From Prostheceraeus crozeri (lineage: Eukaryota; Platyhelminthes; Polycladida; Euryleptidae): 64,000 nucleotides of DNA. How positions within the stretch are numbered: the first letter of the stretch is position 1; each line of letters begins with the position of its first letter. The DNA is taken from the NCBI GenBank assembly GCA_907163375.1, contig CAJQUW010016167.1, positions 62,001 through 126,000 of the forward strand, in the 5' to 3' direction. The notes beneath the pieces were generated by a model. That model was not told the DNA's origin. It was given only the letters and a program-made list of their open reading frames with translations, and did not search any database. Shown in pieces: positions 30,648 through 43,224 of the stretch. The position numbers and the translations under genes are program-made.

Positions 30648-33600
30648 ATATAATAATAATAAATCTTTATTTCAAATACAAAGAGCGGTATTTGACAGAG
30701 GCACTCGACAAATGGCGAATTCATGAAAAATTAGAAAATCTCACAAATGATTGGCTGTACAATTTCGATTTTCGACGTAGAGGAAGAAGGGTTCTGGATT
30801 GTCTTGTATTGAGCGATGGACGGATTTCAAAAAATTCACTGAGAGGATGAGCAACAACGTTCTTAGATATTTTCTTGATCAATTTAACACATACCTTGTC
30901 AAGTCTATTCTTTAGAGGTTCAACATTATCAACATTTGCCCATTTAGCGGCAAGGCGATCAATTCTTTCAAATTTGGAGAAATACTTAACAGAAATGTCG
31001 CACATAAAAGGTCAACAAAAATTTAGATGACATAAAACAAAACCGTTGTAGGCTTGCCAGATAACATTATTGGCATTACAGTTAGCCTTAAGACGTTTGA
31101 CGTATGACAGACTCCTACATATTTTTTTTATAAAGATGGCAAAACTGGACATTCCATTTAAGGTCATCGGAAAAATATACTCCAAGAATCTTAACAGCTC
31201 TGACTTCTTCAATAATGTTCCCATTAATGGTGATAGGAGAGTCAGTCAGAGTACCAGAGCGGTGAACAGACATCACTTTGGTCTTTTCAACATTGATGAC
31301 AAGCTTTTTACGCTCAGACCAGTCAGAAAAAGAGTTGACTACAGATTGGAAGTTACTCGAAGAGTTCTTGTTGAGGAAATGAACAAGAGTGAAATCATCT
31401 GCATACGCTATCAGCTTCGTATCGTCATAGGAAGGAAGATCATTGATTAGAAGAATAAACAGAATAGGGCCGAGAACGGATCCTTGAGAGACACCACTAC
31501 TGACACTCGTCCACTTAGTAAAAGCACCATCACAGACAACTCTTTGATACCGGCTGGAGAGGAAGCTTTGAACAAAACTGACAGAATGAGGATTACAATG
31601 AAGCTGATCTTTCAAGGTTTCCAACAAGGTGAGGTGACTAATGGAATCAAAGGCTTTCTTGTAGTCGACAGCAAGAAGTTTAGCACAGTTAAAGGGATCT
31701 TTGGATAAGTGTTGCAGAAAGTGAAGTCTAACTGAAAGAATGGCGTTAGTACAACCACCAAAGGAGTTTGGAATGAAACCAAATTGCTTGGAATTCAAGG
31801 GGAAGGATATGGAAGGAAGAAGAACCCGATCGCGAATCAGTCTTTCCAGAATTTTGCTGGCAAATGTTAGAATCGAAATAGGACGAAAATCATCGTTACC
31901 TTTGGGAATGGGGGTAATATTGGCAAATTTCCATTGTTGTGGAAAAATAGAAGTCTCAAGAGAACGGTTATAAATAATGGAGAGAGGCTTTGCAAGAACT
32001 TCGGCAAAAAGACGAAAGAAGTGACCTGGGAGACCATCAGGTCCTGTGGAATTCGCTTTGCATTTCTTAATCATGCTAAAGACGGTAAATTCAGAAACAG
32101 AGGAAAAATCAGAAGAACGAGTAGCACAGTTATTGAACAGATGAATGTCAGGAGGAGAGAAATGTTCAGCGAATTTGTCATTCAACTTAGAGGCAGAAAA
32201 AGAGTCAACGCGAGGACCGGGAGAACTTTTCAATTGACTATTGACAGCTTTCCAAACTTCTCTGGGGGAGTTCGACTTCAAACGAGAAAAATGTTGCATT
32301 TTGGACTTATAAATTTCAACATTAAATTTCTCTCTAAGAACAAGATATTTCCGAAAATTGCCTCGGGAGAGGGCTTTGTCACGGGCATCAGATAAGACTT
32401 TCAAGGAAGGAGAAAGCCAGGGTGGATCACAAGATCGCATCCGAACAATCTTTTCAGGGAAAAACAGATTATAACAGAATAACACAAGATCTTGAAAAAG
32501 ATGAACCATCAGATCAATGTCAGGAACATTCAAAAAGTCATCCCAATTAACAGAACCTAGAAAGGAATAACAGGTCGCAAAGGATGAAGAAGTACAGGAG
32601 CGAACTTTCTTAGTGTAAGTAGCAGAGGAATTCTGGGACTTAGCAGAGCCACGAACAAAAATACCATTATGGTCTGAACGACCTAAAGGAGAGATACAAA
32701 CCGGCACTTCGAACTTATTCACTTGATTAGTGATAGCAACATCTAAAATATTTCGACCCCTTGTGGGATATTTAACAATTTGAGTCAGATCGTTGTACTC
32801 ATAAAAATCATTCAATACTAAGCGAAGATCATTAACATCACCTACAATCAAAATGTGACTTGAGGGAGTACTGTCAATCAAGCATTGAATATGGTCAATG
32901 ACAACAGAGTGTGCACTAACATTTCCCCAGTAAGGATGATACACTAAAACAAGAAGCATATCGAAATTGTCAATTTTACAGCATAAAACGTTAGATTTGG
33001 TGTGTGGATAATAATTACTAACAGCGGACACTTGAAGATGTGTCTTGTAAAACAAGGCCACACCACCACCATTACAATCTCGGTCAAGTCTCAGTACATG
33101 ATAGCCAGGGATAGATACAGAATCATTGGCAGTAGATTCATCCAACCAAGTCTCAGTAATGCAGATGAAGTCACTTTGGAAGGAAGCCGCTCTCAACTTC
33201 AGCTCATCAATTTTGCGGAAGAGAGACCGTGCGTTGAACAAAAGGAAGGATGGCGCGCGGATAAAAGTACTTTTCGGCTTGCGTAATTTGTTGGTAGGAC
33301 CGAATGTAGGAGAAAATCGGAGGAGTCGCTGGAGCTGAAGATGCAGAGGGCAGAAAAGATTCACGTGAATGGGAAATTGGCCAGGAGGAAGGAGGATTGT
33401 AGCAGTTGGGACGTAGGAGCTTGTAATACCATAGTGACCGACGCAGCCGTCTGCTGATGGGGAAATTGTTTCGTAGGCGCAGCAGGTCAAAGGCACTATA
33501 TCGATGTGGAGATGACATAATCGTCGATGTGAAGGAGATCAGGAGTGACAGGGAGAGAATTGTTAACATGGAGAATGTGATGACTCACCGTAAAAAACAC
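30648..33600 (-). mobile_element. LINE retrotransposon (CR1/L2/Jockey-like group)
   Basis: A minus-strand LINE with one long frame for endonuclease and reverse transcriptase. It ends in an AATAAAG signal and a (TTA)n tail at 30648-30672. It lies inside the hAT-like element. The 5' limit is uncertain. Confidence 0.85.
30721..33518 (-). pseudogene. LINE endonuclease/reverse transcriptase, frameshifted
   Basis: The polyprotein that nicks target DNA and copies LINE RNA in place. A plausible start is the ATG at 33518 (MSSPHRYSAFDLLRLRNNF), in a different frame from the body, with a shift near 33300. The endonuclease motifs are FLLFNARSLFRKIDELK (Asn), ITETWLDES (Glu), VGDVNDLR (Asp) and LGRSDHNGIF (SDH). 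The reverse transcriptase has NITPIPKGNDDFRPISIL, VDYKKAFDS, SSGVSQGSVLGPILF and the catalytic LIAYADDFT. An extra A in a run of eight at 31122-31129 shifts the frame, and a TGA (for Trp) follows at 31012. The C-terminus resumes as DISVKYFSKFERIDRLAAKW. Three lesions make it inactive. Confidence 0.9.
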
Positions 33601-33943
33601 TAAATCGGATAATACACGATGATGATACACGATAATACACGATGCGCACGAGAACTACATAGCTAGTGATGTTCATGAGATAATTACAAATCGATGGGAT
33701 CCAAATTTGGAGTAAAAGGATGAGAATAATCAAAAAAAAATCTGTGAAAACGCCAAATGTGCAAGAAATCTGAACGAGGAACGCAGGATACGTCCGTTCG
33801 CTAAGCCGACAGAGGAAGTTGTGAATCTATTTTCATCTAAGCAGTGTACTACTGCCATTGCTCAACAAGTACATGTAGATATATTTTATTACAAAAAATA
33901 CTCAGTTTATCCACATTCATTTATTTTCACGAAGGTATGACGT

Positions 33944-34545
33944 TATTTGGAAGATGACTCTTTGACAACAAATTGGTCCATCAAAGACACCATCTTTTTC
34001 TCCTTTTGTTTCAATAGAGTCTTTTTCTTATCTAATAGAAATTTCAATTTTTCTTCCAAATCTTTCACTTTTGTTGTTGCCGTCGTAATAGACTCTGCAA
34101 GTTTCTCTTTTTCGGAAATAAGTTCTTACAATTGCCGATCCGTTTCCAGGGCAGAACTTTCAATACTCATGATCAGTGAGTCATTTGACTTCCGAAAATC
34201 GGAAAAATCTCCAATAATTTGTGCCTCCATGTTTTTCCTTTTGATATCCTCGTTCGCTTTGGCTTCATCCCTTTTTCTCTTCCTGTAGTGCTGATTTGCA
34301 GCAGAGCAGACACTCAGAAGGCTTTCATTGATTGGAACAGTGGAATTTGTCCAACCATTAGCCAAAAATATCGACTTACTGACGACCAGTGCCTGTATAG
34401 TGTCCGGCGAGAGGCAAGATCGCTTCTTTGTCACAACGTCAGACAGGACACTGAACTGCTTTTCAGTTTCGCTGTTTCCATGTGGGATAACGATGACGGT
34501 TTTCACCAGTCTGCAGAGCATAGGCAACTTTTGATTTTTTTCCAT
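33944..34545 (-). pseudogene. hAT transposase C-terminal dimerisation region
   Basis: A minus-strand frame with LPMLCRLVKTVIVIPHGNSE, TEKQFSVLSDVVTKKRSCLS and DTIQALVVSK, the usual pattern of the hAT C-terminal domain (L..LVK.VL.IPHGNAE.ER.FS). It is followed by a Lys/Glu-rich coiled coil (TKVKDLEEKLKFLLDKKKTL) and a final stop at 33944. A TAA at about 34126 interrupts it in frame. The catalytic core is absent, either removed or displaced by the LINE. It lies within the CAGTG-ended element that it probably once mobilised. Confidence 0.7.
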
Positions 34546-34826
34546 TGTTGACCAGAACTCAATGGTCGATTCGCTCGAAGGTTCACTTCGGTAGCCTTCT
34601 TCGATTCACGAGACCATGGGAATGGGAAGTACATAAGTCATAAATGTTTATTCTGAAATATACAGAAAACGCAAAGCGATGGCCGCAATGGCACTTACAA
34701 GTAAGCGTTGATAACACGTGCAACATATGCATGCGCAAAGTTTAGCATCAATAAAAAATACATGAGATATATATTTACAAATTTACCGAGTGATCATGAT
34801 GTACATGCACATGATAAACAAATTAT

Positions 34827-35218
34827 ATGAGACCCACATATTTACAAATTTTAAGAGTCAGCGAAACTGATCCCCTCAGAAATATCCAAAGAATCAACTT
34901 TGCCTTGTTACCACCTTGCTCAAAGACACTTCGAAACAAAATCAAGCGCGCACATTATGTTAGTAAAATCTGGAGTCGTGGAACGGATCGCAAACCGAAC
35001 GATGATTTGAACCCATCAAACTATAGTTTGATACGGATGGAAAGTTGAAGATGAGAGATACTGGGTTCCGGATTGGTTTGAAGGGGAAAATTTACCTACA
35101 TACCTCAGTAAAGATGTTCGTGAGGAAAGCACTGACCTGAACCAGACGGTTGACGAGAAGTTTGAGGAAGAATGGACCGACGAAAGTGATAGTGATAGCG
35201 ACAGTGAGAGCGACGATT
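34827..35218 (+). pseudogene. C-terminal fragment of a TE-associated protein of unknown role
   Basis: Two plus-strand frames make one recognisable tail: FALLPPCSKTLRNKIKRAHY and VSKIWSRGTDR, then after a short frame-breaking insertion near 35025-35035, WKVEDERYWVPDWFEGENLP and an acidic end (TDESDSDSDSESDD). The pattern LPPC...K..I+RA.YV..IW...GW....Y.P.WF.G..LP is one I remember from repetitive proteins in aquatic invertebrates, but I cannot name its function. Confidence 0.45.
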
Positions 35219-35618
35219 GATGTTGTACTTTTGTCCGTAACTTTTCTTCAGAAAAATATTTTTTTCTCAATAACTCTTTCTTGTCACAGTAAGACACCAT
35301 ATGTAGCCTTCATTACCATCTATCTATTAAAAATTAGCAGAAACATTGAAGATTGCAATCAACCATTATATTTTGAATAAAGAAATTTTTTTAGATATTT
35401 AGAAAATTTAAGTTGGTATTTTATGAATGAAATATACAAATTATACAATGGTCTATTTTAGGGGTCATTTATTAAACTGTCTGTTTCAGGACACGCACCC
35501 ACTAAAATGTCTGTCATAGGTATTTTTTAATACTCAGTACTTCTGTCCTCAACATGTCTTGGTTTGAGCCGGGACATCCAATGTTGGAGTATTGGCCCTT
35601 TTGGGGGTCTTTCAGGGG

Positions 35619-35640
35619 GCCTGACACGTAGGTGTCAGGC
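35619..35640. repeat. hairpin GCCTGACAC/GTGTCAGGC
   Basis: 9-bp perfect arms around GTAG. It resembles the small 3' hairpins of some LINEs or SINEs, but no such element can be fixed here. Confidence 0.6.
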
Positions 35641-35853
35641 GATCATAAAAAAATCATCGATACAAAATTTACACTTCAATGATCATGGTCACAATATATA
35701 TGCAAATTCACTCGGATCAATGAGATTGAGACTCTTACTGATCTTCATTATAATGAGAATCATCTTCTATATGGAATGTAGGAATGTATCTAAATAAAAT
35801 TTACCATCAGGTATAAAATGCACTTGTCAAATAATTTTATACGAAATCACATA

Positions 35854-36153
35854 TTAGCAGTCACAGCATGAGCAAAATTCACTTAGATCAACTGATTTGA
35901 GTCTTTTCTTGAACATCATGAAGGTTGGAGCTTTCACAATTGAATCGTTCAATGAATTCCATATTTTAATGACGCGAAAGAAAAACAATCCACTGAGATA
36001 GTTCGAATTAACTTTTAAGACTGGCACAATCTGACAGCTGTTACGTGATTGACCTCGAGTAATTTGAGATGAAAGGTAGGTGGTAAAGAAAGAGTTGAGC
36101 GACAAGTCGAAATGATTATAGTACAGTTTATACAAGAAGTACAAGTCCAACAA
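35854..36153 (-). pseudogene. LINE C-terminal fragment
   Basis: 99 open codons including YLSGLFFFRVIKIWNSLNDS and IVKAPTFMMFKKRLKSVDLS. This is the characteristic end of CR1/L2-type LINE polyproteins (F..R.I..WN.LP..IV.A.S...FK..L). The rest of the LINE is absent, as expected for a 5'-truncated insertion. Confidence 0.7.
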
Positions 36154-36521
36154 AATGCGCCTATATTACATGTACATGTACGTCGTTGTTTAATAGAATT
36201 AACTAGATTTTTCCGAAAAATTCATGGAATAAGGGAATGAGGATTGATAAAGGAGTCGAGAGGTTTGAAATTGATATTTTAGATAAATTTCTATCATACG
36301 CTCGTATGATTACTCGGGAACGTTGATATTTATTGAAGATGTTTAACTTCAACAGGACCCAATGCAAAAAATCCTTTTTGTTAGAGACACTGCATAATGG
36401 AAATTTTCAGGAATTTCGGGTCCATATTTTCGGGAATTCGGGAAAAATTCCCGAATTCGGGAGAAACTTAAAATTTTCGGGAAATTCCCGAATTCGGGAA
36501 TGAATTGGAGCACTGCGTATA

Positions 36522-38500
36522 TAATGGTTTTTAATTACCGCAAAAAATGGGACGCCTATCAGACATGGCGCTGGGCACCACCATATAAACAGAAAAAGGG
36601 CGCCTAGTACCGCGATATGAGCGACAATGAGGCGCCGAGCACAGACATGAAGATAGGTTTTGACGAATTCCAATGATAATTCATAATTTTTGTTGCGCAG
36701 AACGAGCATTTTTCTAAAACTTGTAGGTAAGAAGAGTGCGGCCGGAATTCCGACAAAAGCCGGAGAAATCATATAACTGTATACGTTATTTTGATGCAGT
36801 TTAAGCGCAAGTTGTGTAAATAATTATATAATTGGTTTTAAATCTTGATTTTTAGTGATGTTACAGACATTGCAAATATTGATCGGAAAAAATCGAAAGG
36901 GAACTGTTGCTACGAAAATGACGAAATCGAGAGACAAGTTTTGAATAAGTATATATACGGGACATTAAAGGGTTGAATGAACTAAATGAAAAAAGACTAA
37001 ACTCAAACTGAGTTCAAAATAAAGTTGGAGAACCCGTGGGCGTGTGGTAGTAATATGTGCACTTCCGACGCTTTTTTGTTGCATTAAAGATTCAAAGTTT
37101 TCAAACGGATTTACACTTTCGAACCATTAACGTTCTGATGTTTAAAATTTACATTTAGGTATACGAGTATGTTAACAGCTTGAAAAGCATCAGCCTATAA
37201 CGCGTTGCATGTCTGATCTTTAAACACAAAAGGAGCATTTGTTTTTGTTGCCGTGATAGTATATTTCATTTATATGAAATAATCTTAATCTTGCAACTGG
37301 TTTGGTCATTTGTGATGATACTTAATTTATTTCCGTATTAACGCATTTGCGTGTTTCTGTCATTTAATGTCATTCGAGATGAACGTCAGACAAAACAACC
37401 CACCGTTTCATCTTTAAATGTAGCATAATCCGCGAGACCTTTCGACTACTCTTGTCAAGCGGGGTACGTCATATTTGCAGATCTAACAGATACAAAGCGT
37501 TTCTATACAAAGTCAAATAAAAGGTCAGAACCAAGGTAGCGCGAGAGTAATCACTGTTTGTTTCTGTATACACAACATGGGTCTTGTGATGTGGATGATA
37601 GTCGCCTCCAGGAATGGTAGTAACGCTGTATGACGGGCTTTGGCAACCTTCTTGATTATGCGACATTTAAAATTGAAACAGTTGCTTTGTCTGACGTTCA
37701 TCTTGAATGCTATATCGGTCTCACGTTGATTTAATGTCGTCAATTACTCATCATTCGGTGACTTCACCTATCGACAAATTGTTAATGCAATCATTCGGGA
37801 TCTATCATCTAAGTCGGATCTTATCAATAAATGAAAATAAGAAGTGGACAACAAAATAAACACGATTAAGTGAGAAATTAGAGACTGTAAGTATGAAGAA
37901 ACGATTCCGAAATTACTTTTTATTTTTATCTATAATTTAAAGAATTCTGATATAAGAGTAGAACTAGCTCTCCTATTACATCTCAACCCTCATCGGATCA
38001 TATTCTGTCCACCTCTCTACATATGTAGTCACATTTTGTTTCGCTGTATTTTTTACTTCCATCAAAGGAAATACATGCTTTATTACTGATTTATGATCAC
38101 TTTAATCAAATTATCTTATAAATGCATCCATTCGAGCCTTTCCAATTCCAAAAATATACTGTAAAAAGAGCAAACACAAAAAAATTGTAAAAAATCCAGC
38201 TTTTGGAAATTTTTAAGTTGAAAACAAAACGATTCATTCTTTCACGATAAATCGCACTAGTGTCCAGTAATTACTCAAAGTAACTGTAAAAAGGCATGAT
38301 AATACATCACTTGATATATTATAACAAATTCAGCACTGTAAAATTGATACAAAAGATCTAGCAAGTTTTAGAGCTGAGCTGGTAGTAATGTACTACTGAT
38401 TACATTACTAAATACGAATATACGAATGAAGCAGAGAAAAAAAGAAAGAGAAAAAATATATATTTGTCGTAATGAAAATCAAAAATTACAGAGACAATTA
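36522..38500. other. no gene seen
   Basis: Intergenic sequence right of the hAT-like element. Open frames up to 120 codons extend out of the TTCGGG repeats and lack protein-like features. Confidence 0.5.
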
Positions 38501-38511
38501 TGAAAAAACAG

Positions 38512-41135
38512 TTATTTGCAAGTAAGGTCAGAGAGACCATTAATGACCAGAGAGCTTAAAACGACGAAGCTATTTTGCCGGCGATTAGTAGTGCACATTG
38601 GGACCAAAACATGTTTTCGCATAGATTTTGGAATAATGTAACACAACGGATGTCCGGGGTGCAAGCACTTGTTGTAGAAGCTTTTAAAAGCCGCCAGTCT
38701 AATTGCATGAAATCTTGTCATGTCATTGCCACAAGAACATTGTGCAGGGCAAATCAGTCGCCTTCTTCGTTTATACAAACTGTTGATAATATGATTAATT
38801 TCATAACTGAAAACACCAAATAACTGAGTACAATACATGATTAAATTTTCTATTAACATGTGGAAAGTCAACCACAATTCGTCATGTTGTAGAACATCCT
38901 TCAAGATTTTCAACAAATATAGACGTTTTGAGCATCTTCTTAGCAATAAACTGAAATGGGAATCCCATTTTTAAGTTTCATTCCACATAACACCAAGTAA
39001 TTTGCATTCGCTGACAATTTCAAAAGGGAAAGGAAAATACATCTCAAAGTTTTTCTTTCTTATACAAACACATTTTGTTTTTGACAAATTTAATTTCAGA
39101 TAATTCTTTTATAGTATAAAATTCAGATGTAATCATTTCGATAGATCCAGGTACATCAGATTTAAAAATTGGACACACTTGAGACACGTCATCAGCATAC
39201 ATGATTAATGATGTGTTATGAGACAGGGACATTATGTCGTAACAATACAAAATGAACAAAAACGGGCCCAAAAGGGAACCTTGAGGAGCTCCGCTAAGCA
39301 CCTGCAACTCTGAGCTAACAATTGACCCAAATTTGACCCTTTGATAACGATTACTTAAGTAAGAAGACATAAACTCAACAAAACGTATAGGGAACTGAAG
39401 AAGTCTTAATTTCTGAAGCAATACTTTTTGACTGATGGTATCGAAGGCCTTTGAAAAATCATAATTCAAGAGCATGCAACCAGTAACATCAGGTTTTTCT
39501 AACAATTCTGTAATAATATGATGTAAGGTAACAAGACAGGATGTTGTACATGAATTTCTTTTATAAGCAAATTGAAAGCTGGGTACACGTTCATAGAACG
39601 CAGTACGCATGGTCGAAAGTATATGATGTTCTAAAAGTTTAGCCGGGACACTTAAAAGTGTGATGGGTCGAAGATTTTCGAAAGAGACAGGAGAACATTT
39701 CGGAATCGGAGACACAATGCATTTTTTCAAATCTTTTGGAACATAACACTGAATGATGATAGAGTTTATTATGTTACACAGTGGCTCACAAATATATGGC
39801 GACGCTAACTTATAGAAACGGTTGCAAATTCCGTCAGAGCCCGTAGCTTTATTAGTAGACAACTTCTCTAAGAACAGAAAAACATCATGCGGGCTAGTTA
39901 GGGGACACCAATCATCATCATTGTGATTTGAAGTTGTGTCAGGTGAATGGTATGGAAGGCGGTCTTCCGAGTGAAAATGTTTTGCAAAAGATTCATTGAT
40001 AGCATTAGCTGCACTCATGGTATCAGAAAACTCATGTAAAATAGGAGCTAAAGGATTTTTCACATTATTGCCTTTAGCATCAGATACTACACTCCAAATG
40101 TTACGAGATGATCTTCTTGACCTCTCAACCCAAGACATTTTACACTTCTTGATTTCTTCTTTACATTTATGTTTATAGATATTATACATATGAAAATTTT
40201 TACAACGATATGCAAACCATCTTTTACTAATCAAATCTTTTAAGTAAGCTGATATCCAAGGTTTGTCACGAGTAGACATGGCAATCGATTTACTTGGGAT
40301 TACAGATAAACATGATTGAAACAACGTGTAAAATATTTCAAACTTTTTATCCAGATCATTAACATGATACTATTCATGAAAGGAACATATATTTAAGCGA
40401 GTGATAAAGTCTGCAATATGACAACTCTTCAAATCATATAAAGTACGATATTCCTTACAATCAGTGTTAGTGTCAATGTTCACTGGGGATAAAAGTATTT
40501 GGCAATGTGAGCTCTACGTCTTGAAGTCAATGGAGGACCAACTGAAGCATCCATGTATATTTGGTCTAAAGAACGGCTTACTAGAAAACGATCTAGTATC
40601 GAAGTACCTCGAGTAGGCATTAGCACCTTGTCAAATTGATCATGAGAACTTTGCAGGAGAGATGTATCAAAGTGATTCAGATCACCACAAAGAATAACAT
40701 GAATATCAGAGAATACAACAGTTACATCATCAATGAATTCAATTAAATAATCAGATATCTCTGTCGAAGAAGCTACACACCTACTCACATCGGGTGGAAT
40801 ATATAGGGCAAGCAAGAGATAATGCGATGGGCCAAAACGAAATTGCACGATTATATATTCGCATGAAAGTTCACTGAAGCGAGAAGCAATTAGACGTTTC
40901 ACTTTGACAGAAGAACGTAGTCACAAAGCTACTCCACCACCAGAGCGTCCAGTTCTATCACATCGCAATAAATGATACCCATTTAAAAGAAAAAGTGAAT
41001 CATCATGATTATCATTTAACCAGGTTTCGGTAACTACAAAAATATCAGAATTGAGAAAATCCTTAGTTATCCGCAAATCATCCATCTTGCCAGGAGTAGC
41101 AATTGAATGAGCATTTAACAGTAGTATTGATGGTG
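38512..41135 (-). pseudogene. LINE ORF2 endonuclease/reverse transcriptase, broken
   Basis: The endonuclease part (about 41135-40480) shows LLLNAHSIATPGKMDDLRIT, VVTETWLNDNH, GRSGGGVAL before a TGA (for Trp) at about 40920, and ILCGDLNHFDTS. The expected SDH is lost (SRRRAHIAKY). After a frameshift the reverse transcriptase (40324-39044) has CIVSPIPKCSPVSFENLRPI, NYDFSKAFDTIS, SGAPQGSLLGPFLFILYCYD and catalytic LIMYADDVSQ. A shift near 39050 and a TAA near 38975 precede the C-terminal LLRRCSKRLYLLKILKD part. It is inactive. Confidence 0.88.
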
Positions 41136-41145
41136 CCTGGAGACG

Positions 41146-41781
41146 TCAATCACTGGTTCTCAAAATAATCTTACCGTTCTTGATCATAACATTTTCCCCA
41201 TTGTCGCGACGACACTTTAATTCCTGTCTCAAATTTCGTTCCTCCTCTTGCTGCTGCGGGGTTAGATCAGGCTTTAAAAATACCTTTCGAAACTGATTGG
41301 TGTCAGAAAGTTTGCCCAATTTCGGCGCTGCTCGCAAGATGAGATCTCTATTCATTTGTGACGAGAGAATTATTTTCATAGGCCTTGGTTTCTGTCGAGA
41401 TGTTTTGTTGCCCAGTCGGAAACATCTTTCCACTTTAACATCTTCAATGCCAATTTTTGAGAAGATATTCAATGCATCTTCTTTGTCGCAATTAGCACCT
41501 GGTGCATTCGTAGTTAACTGCTCAGGCATACCGAAAACAACAATGCTGTTCTTACGATGCTCCCTGTCTTGTAACTCATTCAGAACATCAGTCTTGAGAG
41601 TACTATGAATGCTCTCGCTTACCATGACCAAATTCCTCTCCCATTTAATTTCAGCCTCGGCAATGAGCCGCTTGCTTTCAGAAATAAGTTCCCTCCTGAT
41701 ATCCGTAATCGCATCAGACACGGCATCTGCTACAATTTTTTTCAGAGAGGACGAGGAAATCGATGGATTTTGGTCCGCCAC
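41146..41781 (-). CDS. LINE ORF1 RNA-binding protein
   Basis: 211 residues in an open frame from the ATG at 41781 (MADQNPSISSSSLKKIV). Residues about 10-70 form a helical coiled coil. An RRM-like domain follows (RKNSIVVFGMPEQL, DVKVERCFRLG, RPMKIILSSQMNRDLILRAA), then a basic C-terminal region (FLKPDLTPQQQEEERNLRQE, LKCRRDNGENVMIKNGKII). ORF1 proteins coat the LINE RNA. This is typical of CR1/L2 ORF1, and it is the only intact frame of the element. Confidence 0.8.
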   Translation of the reverse strand: MADQNPSISSSSLKKIVADAVSDAITDIRRELISESKRLIAEAEIKWERNLVMVSESIHSTLKTDVLNELQDREHRKNSIVVFGMPEQLTTNAPGANCDKEDALNIFSKIGIEDVKVERCFRLGNKTSRQKPRPMKIILSSQMNRDLILRAAPKLGKLSDTNQFRKVFLKPDLTPQQQEEERNLRQELKCRRDNGENVMIKNGKIILRTSD

Positions 41782-41850
41782 ATCACCCAGTCAACCGACA
41801 CACGTGTATTACACGTGTTATGAACACGTATAAAACATGTGTTTTGTGTC

Positions 41851-42003
41851 GAGCTTTTACACGTGTTAAACTGGTGTGCAACAAGTAGAAATACACATGA
41901 TATACGCGAAATTTACACTGTTCAAGCAATCTTTTGCACGCGTTAAACTGGTGTGTAACAAGTAGAAATACACATGTTCTACGCATATTTTACACCGTTC
42001 AAT
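41851..42003 (+). repeat. two ~80-bp tandem units before LINE 5' end
   Basis: Two imperfect copies share TAAACTGGTGTG and AACAAGTAGAAATACACATG, preceded by several ACACGTGT words from 41800. They lie immediately upstream of ORF1 and may be its 5' UTR or promoter repeats. Confidence 0.7.
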
Positions 42004-43220
42004 AGTGCTTAAATCAGCAAATCTACTTGTATGTCAATGTTATAAGAGTATTTCAATGTTCCCTTACCTTGTCATTTCGCTGGAGCAGGCCTACTGCGAG
42101 CTCTGGAAATCTTCTGCGGGAAGCAATTGTCCTCTGCAGCAACTATACTGACGTTGATCGAATTGAATCATTCATGCGCACAGTTCATCATCTGCAAAAT
42201 AGATCTAGACGACGCATTTTAAAAATTTATATATTTGTTTTTCAATTCGCGATCCCACTTCTTGTCTTACCGGAATGGGTTGGAAATCTCCTTTTGCTGC
42301 CACCAGCTGGGATGATTATGCCAAATAATCCAAATATTTCGCGAATATGATGAGTAACAAAGCAAACACTTCACCATTATCACTTATAGCTCTGAATTTT
42401 GGCTTAATGGACTGAAAACTAATTTGAAACATTTAATACAAAAGCATAGTAACAAACAAATAAGATACTGATGTTGGTGAGTTAGAATTGAATCATGAGC
42501 GAAGTGCATCAATTATCCTCGAATACCATAGGCCCGCAGGTGTTTTCAAATAACCTGAATTTTTCTAGCTAGCTATCGGTTTTTTTACTTGCCGGAATAT
42601 GATAGAACTCTTACTTCTGTCATCGTCAGCTCAGAAGATTGTGCCAGATAATCCAAATATTTCGTGAAAAGGATGAGTAACAAAGCAAACACTTCACCAT
42701 GATCACTAACAGCTCTAGAATTTGGGCAATTTTTGGCAAACGAGATGAATACTTACATAGTATAAAAATGACACGAACTTGACTGTAAGCATGCAAGAAA
42801 ATGAAACAGCTACATGAAAATTACTAGCGAACTGAAAAAGAAATGAGGGCATGATTTATATTTCAATATGGACTAAAATTCCGGAAGTACTGACGATTTG
42901 ACCGATTTGAACTTCATCTTACACTTCAACTTCAATACAATTTCAATATAACAAAGTTGTCGCTTAGTTGCTCACCACTGATGCCGTTTGTCGACGAATT
43001 GGAGATCTTTATTGCAGCTGTCGGCAGATATTTCAAGATTGGTAATTAATTGTTAAGAAAAAAAACAGCCATGGTATCATTTGATTGCGATGAGCTTGAG
43101 TTGGAGTTTCTAAAAATGAGGGCATTAATTTATATAAAAAAACTGCGTTATCTCACAAGAGAACAATGTTTAGAAAGTGATTTGATTTAGGTTGTGTTTT
43201 GTTTTGACATTTTCCTGGCA
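42004..43220. other. two diverged ~325-bp direct repeats, no gene
   Basis: 42240-42420 and 42570-42740 share CCAAATATTTCG and AACAAAGCAAACACTTCACC. Otherwise I see no gene. Confidence 0.6.
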
Positions 43221-43224
43221 TTAA

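Larger units (their letters stand above)
30236..36515. mobile_element. hAT-like element with 6-bp target duplication
   Basis: Outer ends are inverted CAGTGCTCC (30236-30244 and 36507-36515), each followed inwards by CCCGAA/TTCGGG-rich subterminal sequence. CGTATA directly flanks both ends (30230-30235 and 36516-36521). CAGTG ends suit hAT elements, and a hAT C-terminal dimerisation domain lies inside at 34545-33944. A LINE (30.65-33.6 kb) and other fragments have enlarged the interval. Confidence 0.7.
38512..41781 (-). mobile_element. second LINE (CR1/L2-like, two ORFs), decayed
   Basis: A minus-strand LINE with ORF1 (41781-41146) followed after a few bases by ORF2 (41135-38512). ORF2 has several stops and frameshifts. 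The 3' end near 38500 shows no clean tail. Confidence 0.85.

Noticed and set aside
35016-35300. Minus-strand Ser/Leu-rich open frame
   Set aside because: It is the antisense of an acidic Asp/Ser tract that belongs to the plus-strand fragment.
36407-36772. 121-codon minus-strand frame
   Set aside because: It runs through the TTCGGG palindromes of the hAT-like end and has no family resemblance; probably chance.
42027-42350. 107-codon plus-strand frame
   Set aside because: No domain is seen, and it overlaps a diverged direct-repeat unit.
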